This document shows positions 52,909-61,684 of a DNA stretch of 64,000 bases, one piece after another. The stretch is from Cellvibrio sp. PSBB006 (GTDB taxonomy: Bacteria; Pseudomonadota; Gammaproteobacteria; Pseudomonadales; Cellvibrionaceae). The first letter of the stretch is position 1. The number at the start of each line of letters is the position of its first letter. The translations under genes were made by a program, and so were the position numbers. The DNA lies in assembly GCF_002162135.1 (NCBI RefSeq), contig NZ_CP021382.1, forward strand, positions 4,028,001-4,092,000, given 5' to 3'. Below the pieces are notes generated by a model. The model did no database searches. It had not been told where the DNA came from and saw only the letters and a program-made list of their open reading frames with translations.

Positions 52909-55900
52909 TGATGTGTCTCCGTCGTTGCAGGTCGGCCCAACCAGCGGTACACCACCGGGACGACCAACATGTTCAAGGCTGTAGAACTGATTAATCCCCA
53001 CAGAATCACCACCGCCATAGGCGACTGAATTTCGCTGCCCGACTCACCAGCAGCCAATACCAGGGGCACCAACGCCAGCGCTGTCGCCAGGGCTGTCATC
53101 AGGATCGGGATCAACCGTTCTTCGGCGCCGCGCCGAATGGCGCTGTCTATATCCAGACCTTCATCGCGCATCAGACGGCCGATGTGATCGATCAGGATCA
53201 CGCCGTTGCGCGTAGCGATGCCGAACAAGGTGATGAAGCCGATGATGGCCGCGACGGTCACGATGCCGCCCGATAGCCAGACACCCACCACGCCACCGAT
53301 CAGCGCCAGGGGCAGGTTAAGCATGACCAGACTGGCATCGCGCGCGGAATTAAAGGCCGTCATCAACAGGAAAAAGATGCCGACAATAACGGCCGCGCCG
53401 AGCAGCAATAAGCGCGTGTTGGCGGCTTCCGCGCTTTCAAACTGACCGCCGTACTCAATGTGATAACCCGTGGGTAAGCTGACATCGGTGTCGATGGCGG
53501 CGCGGATATCGTTCACCACACTGATAAGATCCCGCTCGGCTACATTGGCCATTACCACCAGTTTGCGTTGAACATTCTCACGCCCAATGGTGTTGGGGCC
53601 ACGGTTGTAACGAATGTCTGCCAGTGCGGAAAAGGGCACCAGTGCGCCGGATGGTAGCGTCAACAGTGTTTGCCGCAGGGTTTCGATATTGTCTCCAGCG
53701 GATACGGGCAGGCGAACCACCAGGTCAACACTGGTTTGGCCTTCCAGGATGCGGCCTACCGTCGTGCCGATAAACGCGGTTTCCAGGGATTCAGCCGCCT
53801 CTGCCATCGTCAGCCCATAGTTGGCAAGTGCCGGGCGATCAAAGCTTACGCTGATGAACGGAATTTCACTTTGCTCTTCCATGGCCACATCCACCGCGCC
53901 GGGAATGGCCGCCGCCAGGGATTCCACTTGACCGCCAAGGCGTCGCAGTTCGGCCAGGTCTTCCCCAAAAATCTTGATCGCAATATTGGCACGGGTACCG
54001 GAGAGCATGTGGTCGATGCGGTGGGAGATGGGTTGGCCAATGATGACGTTGGTGCCGGGCAGCCGGGCAAAGGATTGGCGCAAATCCGCCAGCAGTTCGT
54101 CTTTCGTCCGATCTTGCATCTTCAGTGTGACATCAATCTCCGAGGCGAAGACTTGTTGGGCGTGGGGATCGAGTTCTGCACGACCGGTGCGGCGCGCCGT
54201 TGCGACAACTTCCGGTTGTGCCAGCAAGAGTGCCTCCACTTCGCGGCCGATTCTGTCCGAGGTGTCCAGTGCCGTTCCGGGCAGGGTCACGACGCTGAGT
54301 GTCAGGCTGCCTTCATTAAACTCCGGCAAAAAGCCGCGTCCCGCCAAAGCCAGCGAGGCCAGCGCGGCTATCAATAACACCACCGACGCACCCACGACCC
54401 ACCGCCAATACAGGAGCGCATGGTCAAGCAATGGGCGATAGCCCGCTTTCAGCCAGCGAATCAGACGGGTGTCGTGGTCCTCGCGCACTGTCTGCGTGCC
54501 CGGTAAACCCAGTAGACACAGCACCGGCGTGACGGTCACGGCGACTAACAAGGAGGCTGCGAGCGCCACCACATAAGCCAGACCCAATGGTTGCAGTAAC
54601 CGTCCTTCAACGCCGCTGAGGAAAAATAGCGGTAGAAAAACCAGGATGATTATCAGCGTGGCAAAAACAATAGAACCTTCAATTTCGCGGGTCGCGGCGA
54701 ATACCACGGCCAGCGAGGTTTGTTGTTGATCTGCCGGTTTGAGATGGTTTTCACGCAGGCGTTTGACGATATTTTCCACCACGATGATGGCGTCATCCAC
54801 CAAGGCACCGAGCGCAATCGCCATGCCGCCGAGGGTCATGGTGTTGATACTGCCACCCAGCCAGCGGATGGTGAGCACCGCGACCAGCAAGGACAGCGGA
54901 ATGGCCAGCAAGGCAATGCCGGTGGCGCGAGCGCTGAATAAAAAGACGAACATGATGGCGACGACCAGTATGGCGCCGTCGCGCAGGGCCACGCTGAGGT
55001 TATCCACCGCCGTGGTAATAAAATCTGCCTGGCGGAACGCGTTGGTTTCAATACGCATGCCGTCGGGTAAGGTTTTTTGCAAATCCGCAAACACAGCTTC
55101 CAGTCGTTCGCTTAACGCCAGCGTGTTTACGCCCGGCTGTTTCTGGATGCCCAACACCACAGCCGGTTGCCCTTTGTAAGCCGCAGTTCCGCGGCGCGGC
55201 GCGGGGCCGATACGGACCTCTGCGAGATCGCGAATGACGACCGGTATGCCCTCGCGCGTTACGACCAATGCTTGTTCCAGTGAGCGGATATCCGCTACTC
55301 GTCCGATCCCCTGAATCAGAAATTCCTGGTCATTGTCCGTCACAAACCCCGCTGAGGCGTTGCGGCTGGCGGCGGCAGTGGCCTGTTTGACCTGATCGAG
55401 GGTAACGCCGTAGGCGGCTAACCGCTCGGGCTTGGCGATGACCTGATACTGGCGAGTCTCGCCACCAATGGGAATGACTTCTGCCACGCCGGGGATCGCC
55501 AGCACGCGGCGGCGCACCACCCAGTCGGCGGTGGTTTTCAGGGTCATCTCATCGTGGGATTCAGAATGCAGGGCGATAAACATGATCTCGCCCATGATGG
55601 AGGAAACCGGTGCGAGCTGGGGGGGCGGCAAGTCGGCGGGCAGGCTGGCCAGCGTACCTTGCAGTTTCTCGGCCACGATCTGCCGCGCCCGGTAAATATC
55701 GGTACCCCATTCAAATTCAATGGTGATGACAGCGTTGCCCACGCCGGTATTCGAGCGTACCCGGCGGACACCCACGGCGCCGTTCATGGCGGTTTCGATG
55801 GGGTGAGTCACGAGTAACTCGACATCTTCCGGCGGCATGCCATGGGCTTCGGCAACGATGGTCACGGCCGGGGCGGTAAGATCAGGAAATACATCGATCG

Positions 55901-56003
55901 GCGTTTTTATGGCCGTCCAGCCGCCCCAGCACAGCAGTGCCGCCGCACCGACCAGCACCAGCAAACGGTTATTCAGCGACCATTGGATTATGCGATCAAT
56001 CAT
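52905..56003 (-). CDS. CusA/CzcA-type heavy-metal efflux RND permease
   Basis: A 1032-residue inner-membrane pump with the 12-helix RND layout and two large periplasmic loops. The helix-4 segment reads ALGALVDDAIIVVEN, close to but not identical with the CzcA (DFGxxxDGAxxxVEN) or CusA types, so the metal is not assigned. It would form a tripartite complex with the adaptor and TolC-like protein encoded just upstream and export metal from periplasm or cytoplasm. It is followed by the coupled DUF3147 gene. Confidence 0.93.
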   Translation of the reverse strand: MIDRIIQWSLNNRLLVLVGAAALLCWGGWTAIKTPIDVFPDLTAPAVTIVAEAHGMPPEDVELLVTHPIETAMNGAVGVRRVRSNTGVGNAVITIEFEWGTDIYRARQIVAEKLQGTLASLPADLPPPQLAPVSSIMGEIMFIALHSESHDEMTLKTTADWVVRRRVLAIPGVAEVIPIGGETRQYQVIAKPERLAAYGVTLDQVKQATAAASRNASAGFVTDNDQEFLIQGIGRVADIRSLEQALVVTREGIPVVIRDLAEVRIGPAPRRGTAAYKGQPAVVLGIQKQPGVNTLALSERLEAVFADLQKTLPDGMRIETNAFRQADFITTAVDNLSVALRDGAILVVAIMFVFLFSARATGIALLAIPLSLLVAVLTIRWLGGSINTMTLGGMAIALGALVDDAIIVVENIVKRLRENHLKPADQQQTSLAVVFAATREIEGSIVFATLIIILVFLPLFFLSGVEGRLLQPLGLAYVVALAASLLVAVTVTPVLCLLGLPGTQTVREDHDTRLIRWLKAGYRPLLDHALLYWRWVVGASVVLLIAALASLALAGRGFLPEFNEGSLTLSVVTLPGTALDTSDRIGREVEALLLAQPEVVATARRTGRAELDPHAQQVFASEIDVTLKMQDRTKDELLADLRQSFARLPGTNVIIGQPISHRIDHMLSGTRANIAIKIFGEDLAELRRLGGQVESLAAAIPGAVDVAMEEQSEIPFISVSFDRPALANYGLTMAEAAESLETAFIGTTVGRILEGQTSVDLVVRLPVSAGDNIETLRQTLLTLPSGALVPFSALADIRYNRGPNTIGRENVQRKLVVMANVAERDLISVVNDIRAAIDTDVSLPTGYHIEYGGQFESAEAANTRLLLLGAAVIVGIFFLLMTAFNSARDASLVMLNLPLALIGGVVGVWLSGGIVTVAAIIGFITLFGIATRNGVILIDHIGRLMRDEGLDIDSAIRRGAEERLIPILMTALATALALVPLVLAAGESGSEIQSPMAVVILWGLISSTALNMLVVPVVYRWLGRPATTETHQ

Positions 56004-56041
56004 GGGTTTGCCTGGCTATTGTCGTGTCAGTGGAGAGGTGA

Positions 56042-57565
56042 TTAATGCGCATGGCCGTGGCCGATTTCGTCGCCCCCGGCGGACGCGAGCTTGACGTAGT
56101 AAGCACCGCGGCTGACCACGCGCTCCCCGGCCTGGATACCAGCTACCACCTCGACTTGTGGCCCGTCGATGACGCCGGTTTGCACCGGACGGCGGGCGAA
56201 GGTTTCACCACTGCTTTGCACGTAAACCACCTGCTGGCCACCGTCATCAACCAGAGCTGAGCGCGGAATGGCAAGGCGTTGTTCGGGTGCGCCGATATAG
56301 ACCTGGGCGGTGAAGCGGCTACCGATCAGGGTGGGGCCGGCGGTACTGGGATATTCGAGGGTAATACCGGCGGTACGGGTCACCGGTTCGATAGCGGTCA
56401 TGACCTGCACAACCTTCGCGCCGGTGCTTTCGTCAAGTAAACGGCTGTCCTGACGGGGCAATTCAAACCAGGCACCGCTGGCGGTATGCAGATCTGTCGC
56501 GAGGTGTTCCGGTATCTGGACGTGCAGCCAGCGCCGGTCCGGTGCGGCGATACGGAAGACGCGTTCACCGGCACGCACAAACGCGCCGGGTTGTGCGCGC
56601 ACCTCGATCACCTCTCCAGCGACGGGGGCACGTAGCGCCAGACCGGCCTGCTGATTGCCGCTCTGGCGCTGTTCGATGCGCGCTTGTGCTGCTTTCCACT
56701 CTGCCTGGGCAATGGCATAGGTCTGTTGTGCTTCTTGCAGGCGACGTTCGGGAATTGCACCTTGCGTGACCAGGTTTCGGGTGCGTTGAAGCTCTTGCTC
56801 GCTCAACTGTAACTGGCTGCGTGCACGTTGCAGGGCGACACGGGCCTCGCCCAGGTCGGCGCCTTCGCCAAGTCGCGGGACCAGATAGCCGAGTACATCG
56901 CCGGACGCTACCGTGTCACCAGCGCGGATCAGGTCGATTGCCGCCATATACCCATCGGCGGGTGCGGGAATATCGGCGCCCGCGTCCGCCGGCGCCATGA
57001 CTTCAGCGTAGCCGGGCACCGAGGGGCGCAGGGGTTGATGGCTGGCCAGACTTGTGGCGAATGGATTTTGCCACTGTTGTTCTTTCAAATAACTGATGTC
57101 GCCCTCGGGTTCCGGCTGGTGAACATCCACGGCGTCGGCCGACGGAAAAACAGTGACCGGACCGAGATCATGGATTGCTGTTTGTCCGTCATGTCGTAAC
57201 GTCACTATCAGGTTAAACGTCCCGGCATCGCGCGGCGTCACCGTGGGTGTAAACAATCCGTCGCGTGTCGGTGCACTGACACGAAAGCGGGCCAGCGTAT
57301 TGCCATCTTTCTGCAACGCTGCATCAACGGTGCCATGGGTGACCGGGGAGTAGTCAGCCAGGTTGGTGAAATGAGCCAGCAAGCGCGCGCTGTGCCCCAC
57401 CACCAAGGGCGGAAACTCGACAAACAGTTCGCTTGCCTCGGTGTAATGGGTATAGACCAGCGCCGTGTCTCCGGCGTGATCATGAGGATCAGCCTGCTCG
57501 TGGTCGGCGCAAGCGCTCAACAGCAGCAATGCCGAGAGCGCCAGGCCCAGAGGTTTAATGGTCAT
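56042..57565 (-). CDS. RND efflux periplasmic adaptor lipoprotein (CusB/CzcB type)
   Basis: A 507-residue lipoprotein (lipobox LLLSAC). An extra N-terminal domain (about 20-160) with a His-containing start (DHEQADPHDH) precedes the hairpin of long helices (about 250-330), lipoyl (LALRAPVAGEVIEVRAQPGAFV) and barrel domains. It ends in HGHAH, a possible metal-binding tail. The frame is open to 57790, but that extension runs through the upstream His-rich gene and is low in complexity; ATG 57565 begins a proper lipoprotein signal. It overlaps the preceding gene by 11 bases. Confidence 0.9.
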   Translation of the reverse strand: MTIKPLGLALSALLLLSACADHEQADPHDHAGDTALVYTHYTEASELFVEFPPLVVGHSARLLAHFTNLADYSPVTHGTVDAALQKDGNTLARFRVSAPTRDGLFTPTVTPRDAGTFNLIVTLRHDGQTAIHDLGPVTVFPSADAVDVHQPEPEGDISYLKEQQWQNPFATSLASHQPLRPSVPGYAEVMAPADAGADIPAPADGYMAAIDLIRAGDTVASGDVLGYLVPRLGEGADLGEARVALQRARSQLQLSEQELQRTRNLVTQGAIPERRLQEAQQTYAIAQAEWKAAQARIEQRQSGNQQAGLALRAPVAGEVIEVRAQPGAFVRAGERVFRIAAPDRRWLHVQIPEHLATDLHTASGAWFELPRQDSRLLDESTGAKVVQVMTAIEPVTRTAGITLEYPSTAGPTLIGSRFTAQVYIGAPEQRLAIPRSALVDDGGQQVVYVQSSGETFARRPVQTGVIDGPQVEVVAGIQAGERVVSRGAYYVKLASAGGDEIGHGHAH

Positions 57566-57920
57566 GGCCGTGATCGTGCTCGCCGTCGGTGTGGGAATGT
57601 TCGTGAGCGTCGCTGCTGTGCGTGTGTTCGTCAGTGATTGATGGCGCTTCTGCTGCTTCGGCTTCATCGCCATAAAATGCTTCCGTCTCCGGTGCGTCTT
57701 CATGGGTGTGCATGCCGTCGCCGTGATCATGGCTGTCATCCCCATGAGCCTGGTGGTCAGCACCGCTGCCGTGGGGATGGCCGTGGTCATCGCCCGTTTG
57801 TTTGTCGGGGCTACAAGCGGCCAGCATCACACCGGTCATGACAATGAATAAACCTTTCACGAGCCGTTGTTTGTTAAAGGTGGCTCGCGCCGTGCGCACT
57901 GAGTTGATAGAAAATCCCAT
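57555..57920 (-). CDS. Histidine-rich lipoprotein, probable metal-binding
   Basis: A 121-residue lipoprotein (lipobox LAAC). The mature ~87 residues contain 18 His, mostly in HxH patterns and mixed with Asp/Glu, in two clusters (one following the lipobox and one at the C-terminus), separated by an acidic Ala/Glu segment. This composition suits buffering Zn, Ni, Co or Cu in the periplasm. ATG 57920 has GGAG upstream. It sits between the TolC-like and adaptor genes with a 2-base gap and an 11-base overlap, so it is part of the same operon. I do not recognise a named family. Confidence 0.8.
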   Translation of the reverse strand: MGFSINSVRTARATFNKQRLVKGLFIVMTGVMLAACSPDKQTGDDHGHPHGSGADHQAHGDDSHDHGDGMHTHEDAPETEAFYGDEAEAAEAPSITDEHTHSSDAHEHSHTDGEHDHGHDH

Positions 57921-57922
57921 GA

Positions 57923-59101
57923 TTATTCTCCTATGAAGGTTTGCCATTGAATGTAAGCCTGTCGTGCCGCCAGCGAGCGATGTATCAATGCCTGCCTGCC
58001 AGCGATTTCTGTACGGTACGCATCAATTAATTCCATCGCGTTGATCTCGCCTGCCGTGAAGGCGGCTTCAGCCATCGGAATCAGACTGTGGGTATTGCTC
58101 TGCTGTAATGCTATGGCTGCCTCGCGTTGGGCAGACCAGTCGCGCTGAATCCGGCGCGCCTGGGCCATCAGGTGGTGTTCTTCCAGTGCGTGCTCGGCAC
58201 GCAGCAGGCGCGACCGGTGGCCGGCCGCCGAGGCCTCGCCCTGGGCACGGTCAAATAAAGGAATATCGACGGCCACCGATACCACATGGCCATCGGCCTT
58301 TAATCCTCCATCAATGACTTCACGCTGGCCGAGACCTAACGTAATGTCGGGCCAGCGCGCGCGCTTTGCCGCTTTCTGATCAATAGCCGCACTGTCTGCC
58401 TTGGCGCGCAGGGCGTGTAACGAGGGGTGATTATCGATAATGGCTGGCGTTACCACGCGGGTAGGCGCCGGTGGTAACAGGTCGCCCGTAGGAGATGCTG
58501 TTTCCATGTCGACCAGAAGGAGAAGATGATCCTCGGCAGATTCGGCTTCACTGCGCGCCTGCAACAGCTCGCCGGTGAGTAATGCCAATTCCCGTTCCAG
58601 CCGTGCCTGGTCGTAGCGCGAGGTATCGCCCGCGGCCGTTCGCACACGGAGATCTTGGGTGAGTTTGTCCAACCGCTGGTGCCACGTTTGTAAGGTGCGG
58701 TGTTGCTCTGCTGTGGCAATTGCCTGGTAAAACAGCAGGCGGATTTCACTGATGATCTCCCGCTTGCGCGATTCCAGCTGCGCCTCAGCCGCATCCAGCG
58801 CGGTGCGGGCGGACTGGCGTTCAAGCCCTTTAACGCCGGCAATATTGAGGCGTTGGCGTAGGAGATAGACGGTTTCTTCGTTGCTGCCGGGCGTATCAAG
58901 CGTTTCCCGGGCATATTCAACTTGAGGATTGTCCCAACGTCCGACGCGCTCCATCTCGCTGCGGGCAAGTGCGCGACGGGCCTCCAGTTGCGTTGCGATA
59001 TCCGGCTGTTGCAAAGCGCGGTCAACCGCCGCCCACTCTGTCAAATCAGCGGCCAACGCAAGGTTGTTTAGCAAAAGTAAACCCAGCACCAGACTCCGCA
59101 C
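57923..59101 (-). CDS. TolC-family outer-membrane efflux protein
   Basis: A 392-residue TolC/CzcC-like protein with signal peptide (VRSLVLGLLLLNNLALAA) and long helical repeats (LEARRALARSEMERVGRWDNPQVEYA and TLGLGQR... repeated in the second half). The start is GTG 59101 with GGGGG upstream; the open frame to 59314 is not used because it lies within the M56 gene. It forms the outer-membrane duct of the efflux complex. Confidence 0.9.
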   Translation of the reverse strand: MRSLVLGLLLLNNLALAADLTEWAAVDRALQQPDIATQLEARRALARSEMERVGRWDNPQVEYARETLDTPGSNEETVYLLRQRLNIAGVKGLERQSARTALDAAEAQLESRKREIISEIRLLFYQAIATAEQHRTLQTWHQRLDKLTQDLRVRTAAGDTSRYDQARLERELALLTGELLQARSEAESAEDHLLLLVDMETASPTGDLLPPAPTRVVTPAIIDNHPSLHALRAKADSAAIDQKAAKRARWPDITLGLGQREVIDGGLKADGHVVSVAVDIPLFDRAQGEASAAGHRSRLLRAEHALEEHHLMAQARRIQRDWSAQREAAIALQQSNTHSLIPMAEAAFTAGEINAMELIDAYRTEIAGRQALIHRSLAARQAYIQWQTFIGE

Positions 59102-59102
59102 A

Positions 59103-60083
59103 TCACACCCCCATAATCCAGGCTGCGAGCGTTTCCAGCGTGTGGTGATGGAGCAACGCCAGTGCTCCCAGGGCGAGCAGGCCGAGCATATGAGTGCTTT
59201 CAAACACGAGTGATCGGGGTTCGTGCTCCCCGGAGGACAGCAACCGCTGAATGCGTTGGACAGCGTTGGCTCCGACTGCCGAGCAGCGCTCTGAGCGATA
59301 AGCCTGGCTGACACGAATCACGCGCAACAAGGTGCTGGCCACCGTATCGCGTCCGAAGTGAGACACCGCCGCATCATCGGCTGCTTCTTCCTGTGCCTGC
59401 TGCCACAGGCGACGCAAAGTAGTGGCTTGCCAGGGCAGGTGAAGCGTTAATAAAAACTCAAAGACCAGATTGCGTAACGGGTCCGCGCGACGGAGGTGAG
59501 CGAATTCATGGGCCAGTACAACGCGCCTTTCCCGATAGGTTAATTGTTGCAATAAGCCCGTCGATAACAAAACAAAACGGTTGTGAAGACCCGCTGCCAA
59601 CGCGATGGGGCGTTGGTCATCCAGAACGCGCAAGCGTTGCCGGCCGTGGGCAAAAACAGACAGCATGTGCAGGCGCTGATGCATTTGCCACTCACGCCAT
59701 AACAAACGCAGGAAATTGGTAAACAGAAACAACATGATCAAACCGGTGACGGCGAGATTGGCGTAACCCAGGTCGAGTGGAAGGTTGAATGAAAGTGCCG
59801 TGGCATCACACGCATGGAGATGGCCGTGGCTGTGATCGCGGCAATGATCCGTAAGCCAGTGGTTGGCTTTGACCAAGGGTACAGCGTTCAGAAGCGTGAT
59901 CAGGATCAGGGGTAACAGCCATGGCAGGGTGGCTAGCAATAACACCCGCCGTGCGCGGGACTCGGGTGAAAAATAGGGATTATCTGCAAAACGCAGGCTG
60001 ATGTAGGCCCACAAATTACCCAGCAGCCATCCGGCAAGTGCTAACAACCACAGTGACCACAGCATGCCCCCGAGATCCATCAT
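59103..60083 (-). CDS. M56 (BlaR1-like) membrane metallopeptidase with His/Cys-rich loop
   Basis: A 326-residue protein with TM1 (about 8-30), TM2 (47-70), TM3 (105-125), a cytoplasmic metalloprotease with HEFAH at 192-196 (VVLAHEFAHLRRADPLRN), and TM4 near 298-316. BlaR1 topology places the TM2-TM3 loop outside; here residues 75-92 hold six His and two Cys (HWLTDHCRDHSHGHLHAC). The C-terminal sensor domain of BlaR1 is absent. It starts one base into the BlaI gene stop and is followed by the TolC-like gene within two bases. It is likely the protease that inactivates the repressor when the loop binds metal; that is inference. Confidence 0.88.
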   Translation of the reverse strand: MMDLGGMLWSLWLLALAGWLLGNLWAYISLRFADNPYFSPESRARRVLLLATLPWLLPLILITLLNAVPLVKANHWLTDHCRDHSHGHLHACDATALSFNLPLDLGYANLAVTGLIMLFLFTNFLRLLWREWQMHQRLHMLSVFAHGRQRLRVLDDQRPIALAAGLHNRFVLLSTGLLQQLTYRERRVVLAHEFAHLRRADPLRNLVFEFLLTLHLPWQATTLRRLWQQAQEEAADDAAVSHFGRDTVASTLLRVIRVSQAYRSERCSAVGANAVQRIQRLLSSGEHEPRSLVFESTHMLGLLALGALALLHHHTLETLAAWIMGV

Positions 60084-60490
60084 CAGCGAATACCTCCACG
60101 CTCGCGGCGCGCGATAATTTCTGCTTCCAGTGTTTGCAATGCGTTTTCGTCAAGTTGCTCAGCGGCTTCAACGAAGGCGGCAAGTGATGAGGTCGTATCG
60201 CTACCAAAGCGACCCAGCACATCATTGATTAAACCCACCAGCAACTGCTGACGCGGAACCTTTGCAGTGTAATAAAACGCATGCCCCTGCTTTTCGCGTT
60301 GTAACAGTTGCTTGCGAAATAAACGTTCCAGTGTGGATTGCACCGTATTGGCAGAAATTCCCCTGCTTGCGCCAATAGCCGCGTGCGCTTCTTTGGCAGA
60401 AACACGCGGTTGATGCCAGACATATTCCAGTACGGCAATTTCCAATTCACCCAGCGGTGGTACAGACGAGGGGTCGGCAGGTTGCATCAT
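60083..60490 (-). CDS. BlaI/MecI/CopY-type transcriptional repressor
   Basis: A 135-residue winged-helix repressor: LGELEIAVLEYVWHQPRVSAKEAHAAIGASRGISANTVQSTLERLFRKQLLQREKQGHAFYYTAKV is the BlaI/CopY DNA-binding fold, followed by a C-terminal dimerisation helix region. No CopY-type CxCxxxxCxC metal site is present, so sensing must rely on proteolysis by the M56 partner, whose start overlaps this stop. It is first in the efflux operon and should repress it, including itself. Confidence 0.9.
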   Translation of the reverse strand: MMQPADPSSVPPLGELEIAVLEYVWHQPRVSAKEAHAAIGASRGISANTVQSTLERLFRKQLLQREKQGHAFYYTAKVPRQQLLVGLINDVLGRFGSDTTSSLAAFVEAAEQLDENALQTLEAEIIARRERGGIR

Positions 60491-60526
60491 GGTTTGGCTC
60501 TGTTGGTGGCTGCTTCAGGCCACAGA

Positions 60527-60571
60527 AAGCTACGCCCGAAAAAACCGACTGTCAATCGGTTTTTTCGGGCG
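60527..60571 (-). promoter_or_regulatory. Predicted promoter/operator of the efflux operon
   Basis: Perfect 16-bp arms (60533-60548 and 60556-60571) frame a 7-nt centre. On the minus strand the centre contains TTGACA (60555-60550), and 17 bases further lies TAGCTT (60532-60527), a -35/-10 pair with ideal spacing; the right arm forms the spacer. A repressor bound to this palindrome would block RNA polymerase. The same sequence could fold as a terminator of the upstream CxxC gene. The core does not resemble the TACA/TGTA BlaI site. Confidence 0.6.
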
Positions 60572-60649
60572 AATGTTATTAATGTGCAGTTGTTTAACGG
60601 CAGCAGAAGAGTCAGTGATCAAGAGCAAAAAGATTGCTCCGCAAATTCG

Positions 60650-60982
60650 CTACAACAAAAACGACAAACTCCGCTTGCAGTGTGGATCGCGAAGTACCGC
60701 TTTGTAATAGGCGCGAATTTGGGAGCAATAAAGGCACCAGTAACAGTGAAGAAGATGCAGACGCAACTGGGATGAGTTTTTGTTGACGCTATTGCGCAAC
60801 ATGGTTTCGTCTGCATCCAGATCGGTTTGGATGGTATCCAACAAATCTATCAATAGTGTGGTGTCGAGGCGTTGTGTTTCTGCCCAGTCGACAAAGTTAC
60901 CCAAGGGGTAGTTGGGCGTCATCCTGATGATGCAAATCTTGCTTCTTACGGCTGATTTTATGTCCGTGCAATGTTCCTGCAT
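60650..60982 (-). CDS. Small CxxC protein, paralogue 1
   Basis: A 110-residue cytoplasmic protein. It aligns with the next gene along its length: a basic N-terminus with Arg-Ile/Lys-Ile-Cys, a W-A segment (FVDWAETQRLD), an acidic helix pair, and the end LHCYWCLYCSQIRAYY. The HxxxC..C pattern could bind zinc or a redox partner. I do not recognise a named family. It precedes the efflux-operon promoter on the same strand. Confidence 0.6.
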   Translation of the reverse strand: MQEHCTDIKSAVRSKICIIRMTPNYPLGNFVDWAETQRLDTTLLIDLLDTIQTDLDADETMLRNSVNKNSSQLRLHLLHCYWCLYCSQIRAYYKAVLRDPHCKRSLSFLL

Positions 60983-60998
60983 AACAACACTCTGAACG

Positions 60999-61298
60999 TC
61001 AATGTAATTTTGCCACGCTATATTGCTGGTTTAGCGGGCAGTAATAGGCTTGCAGCTGGGCACAGAAATGACACCACTGTAATCGCAATTGGTGATGCAA
61101 TAAGGGTTTTCCAATTAACTGACTTATGTCGTGAAAGTGCTTCACCTCCTCTTGCAGCTCTTCATGAATTTCGCGTAATACGTCATACACGGCGACCTCA
61201 TCTATCATTCTCGCCCAGTGGATAAACGACGTCAGTGCAGTGGTCTTGTACTTGTGTGATGTGCAGATCCGGGCGCGGATGCTCTCTTTTAACTGCAT
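60999..61298 (-). CDS. Small CxxC protein, paralogue 2
   Basis: A 99-residue protein paralogous to the preceding entry (ALTSFIHWARMIDEVAVYDVLREIHEELQEEV... LQWCHFCAQLQAYY). ATG 61298 has GGA eight bases upstream and is preferred to the frame start at 61322. The two genes are 16 bases apart and form a tandem pair. Function unknown. Confidence 0.6.
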   Translation of the reverse strand: MQLKESIRARICTSHKYKTTALTSFIHWARMIDEVAVYDVLREIHEELQEEVKHFHDISQLIGKPLLHHQLRLQWCHFCAQLQAYYCPLNQQYSVAKLH

Positions 61299-61522
61299 TG
61301 CATTTCCTTTGTAACTTCTCATATAATCGATATTGCATTATGCGCAAATATATTTTTAACTCTTTGTTTGCCGTCAGACAATATATAGCATCGGAAATTA
61401 ACCCATACAATGAATACATTGTATTCATTGAAAACCTGAAAATGGTGTTGGTACTATCGTCCAAGGTATGGAAACGCCTTTTCCTATACGCTGAATTCAC
61501 TGGAAGCTCATCGCTGTTAGCC

Positions 61523-61684
61523 ATGAAAAAAGAAGTTGTTCTCACCCTGCGGGTGGATACGGAAATTAACAACGCCATTCGGTTGCTTGCCAAAAGACAG
61601 GACAGGACTGTTGCGTGGATGGCGAGAAAACTCATTGCAGAGGCGCTCGAACAGCGAAAGTTGCTCAGGCCTGAGGGCAAATAA
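61523..61684 (+). CDS. Small ribbon-helix-helix protein
   Basis: A 53-residue protein: KKEVVLTLRVDTEINNAIRLLAKRQDRTVAWMARKLIAEALEQR fits a CopG/Arc-type ribbon-helix-helix (strand VVLTLRV, then two helices). Such proteins are DNA-binding dimers, often antitoxins or small repressors. The frame is open from 61235 but the upstream residues are Cys/Tyr-rich and not protein-like; no strong ribosome-binding site precedes ATG 61523. It is divergent from the CxxC pair, across a 224-base gap that should hold both promoters. Confidence 0.5.
   Translation: MKKEVVLTLRVDTEINNAIRLLAKRQDRTVAWMARKLIAEALEQRKLLRPEGK

Noticed and set aside
53670..54377. 235-codon plus-strand open frame
   Set aside because: Antisense to the RND permease gene; no motif or ribosome-binding site.
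57566..57790. 75-residue N-terminal extension of the adaptor protein
   Set aside because: Runs through the His-rich lipoprotein gene in another frame, is Thr/Ala-rich and would hide the lipoprotein signal.
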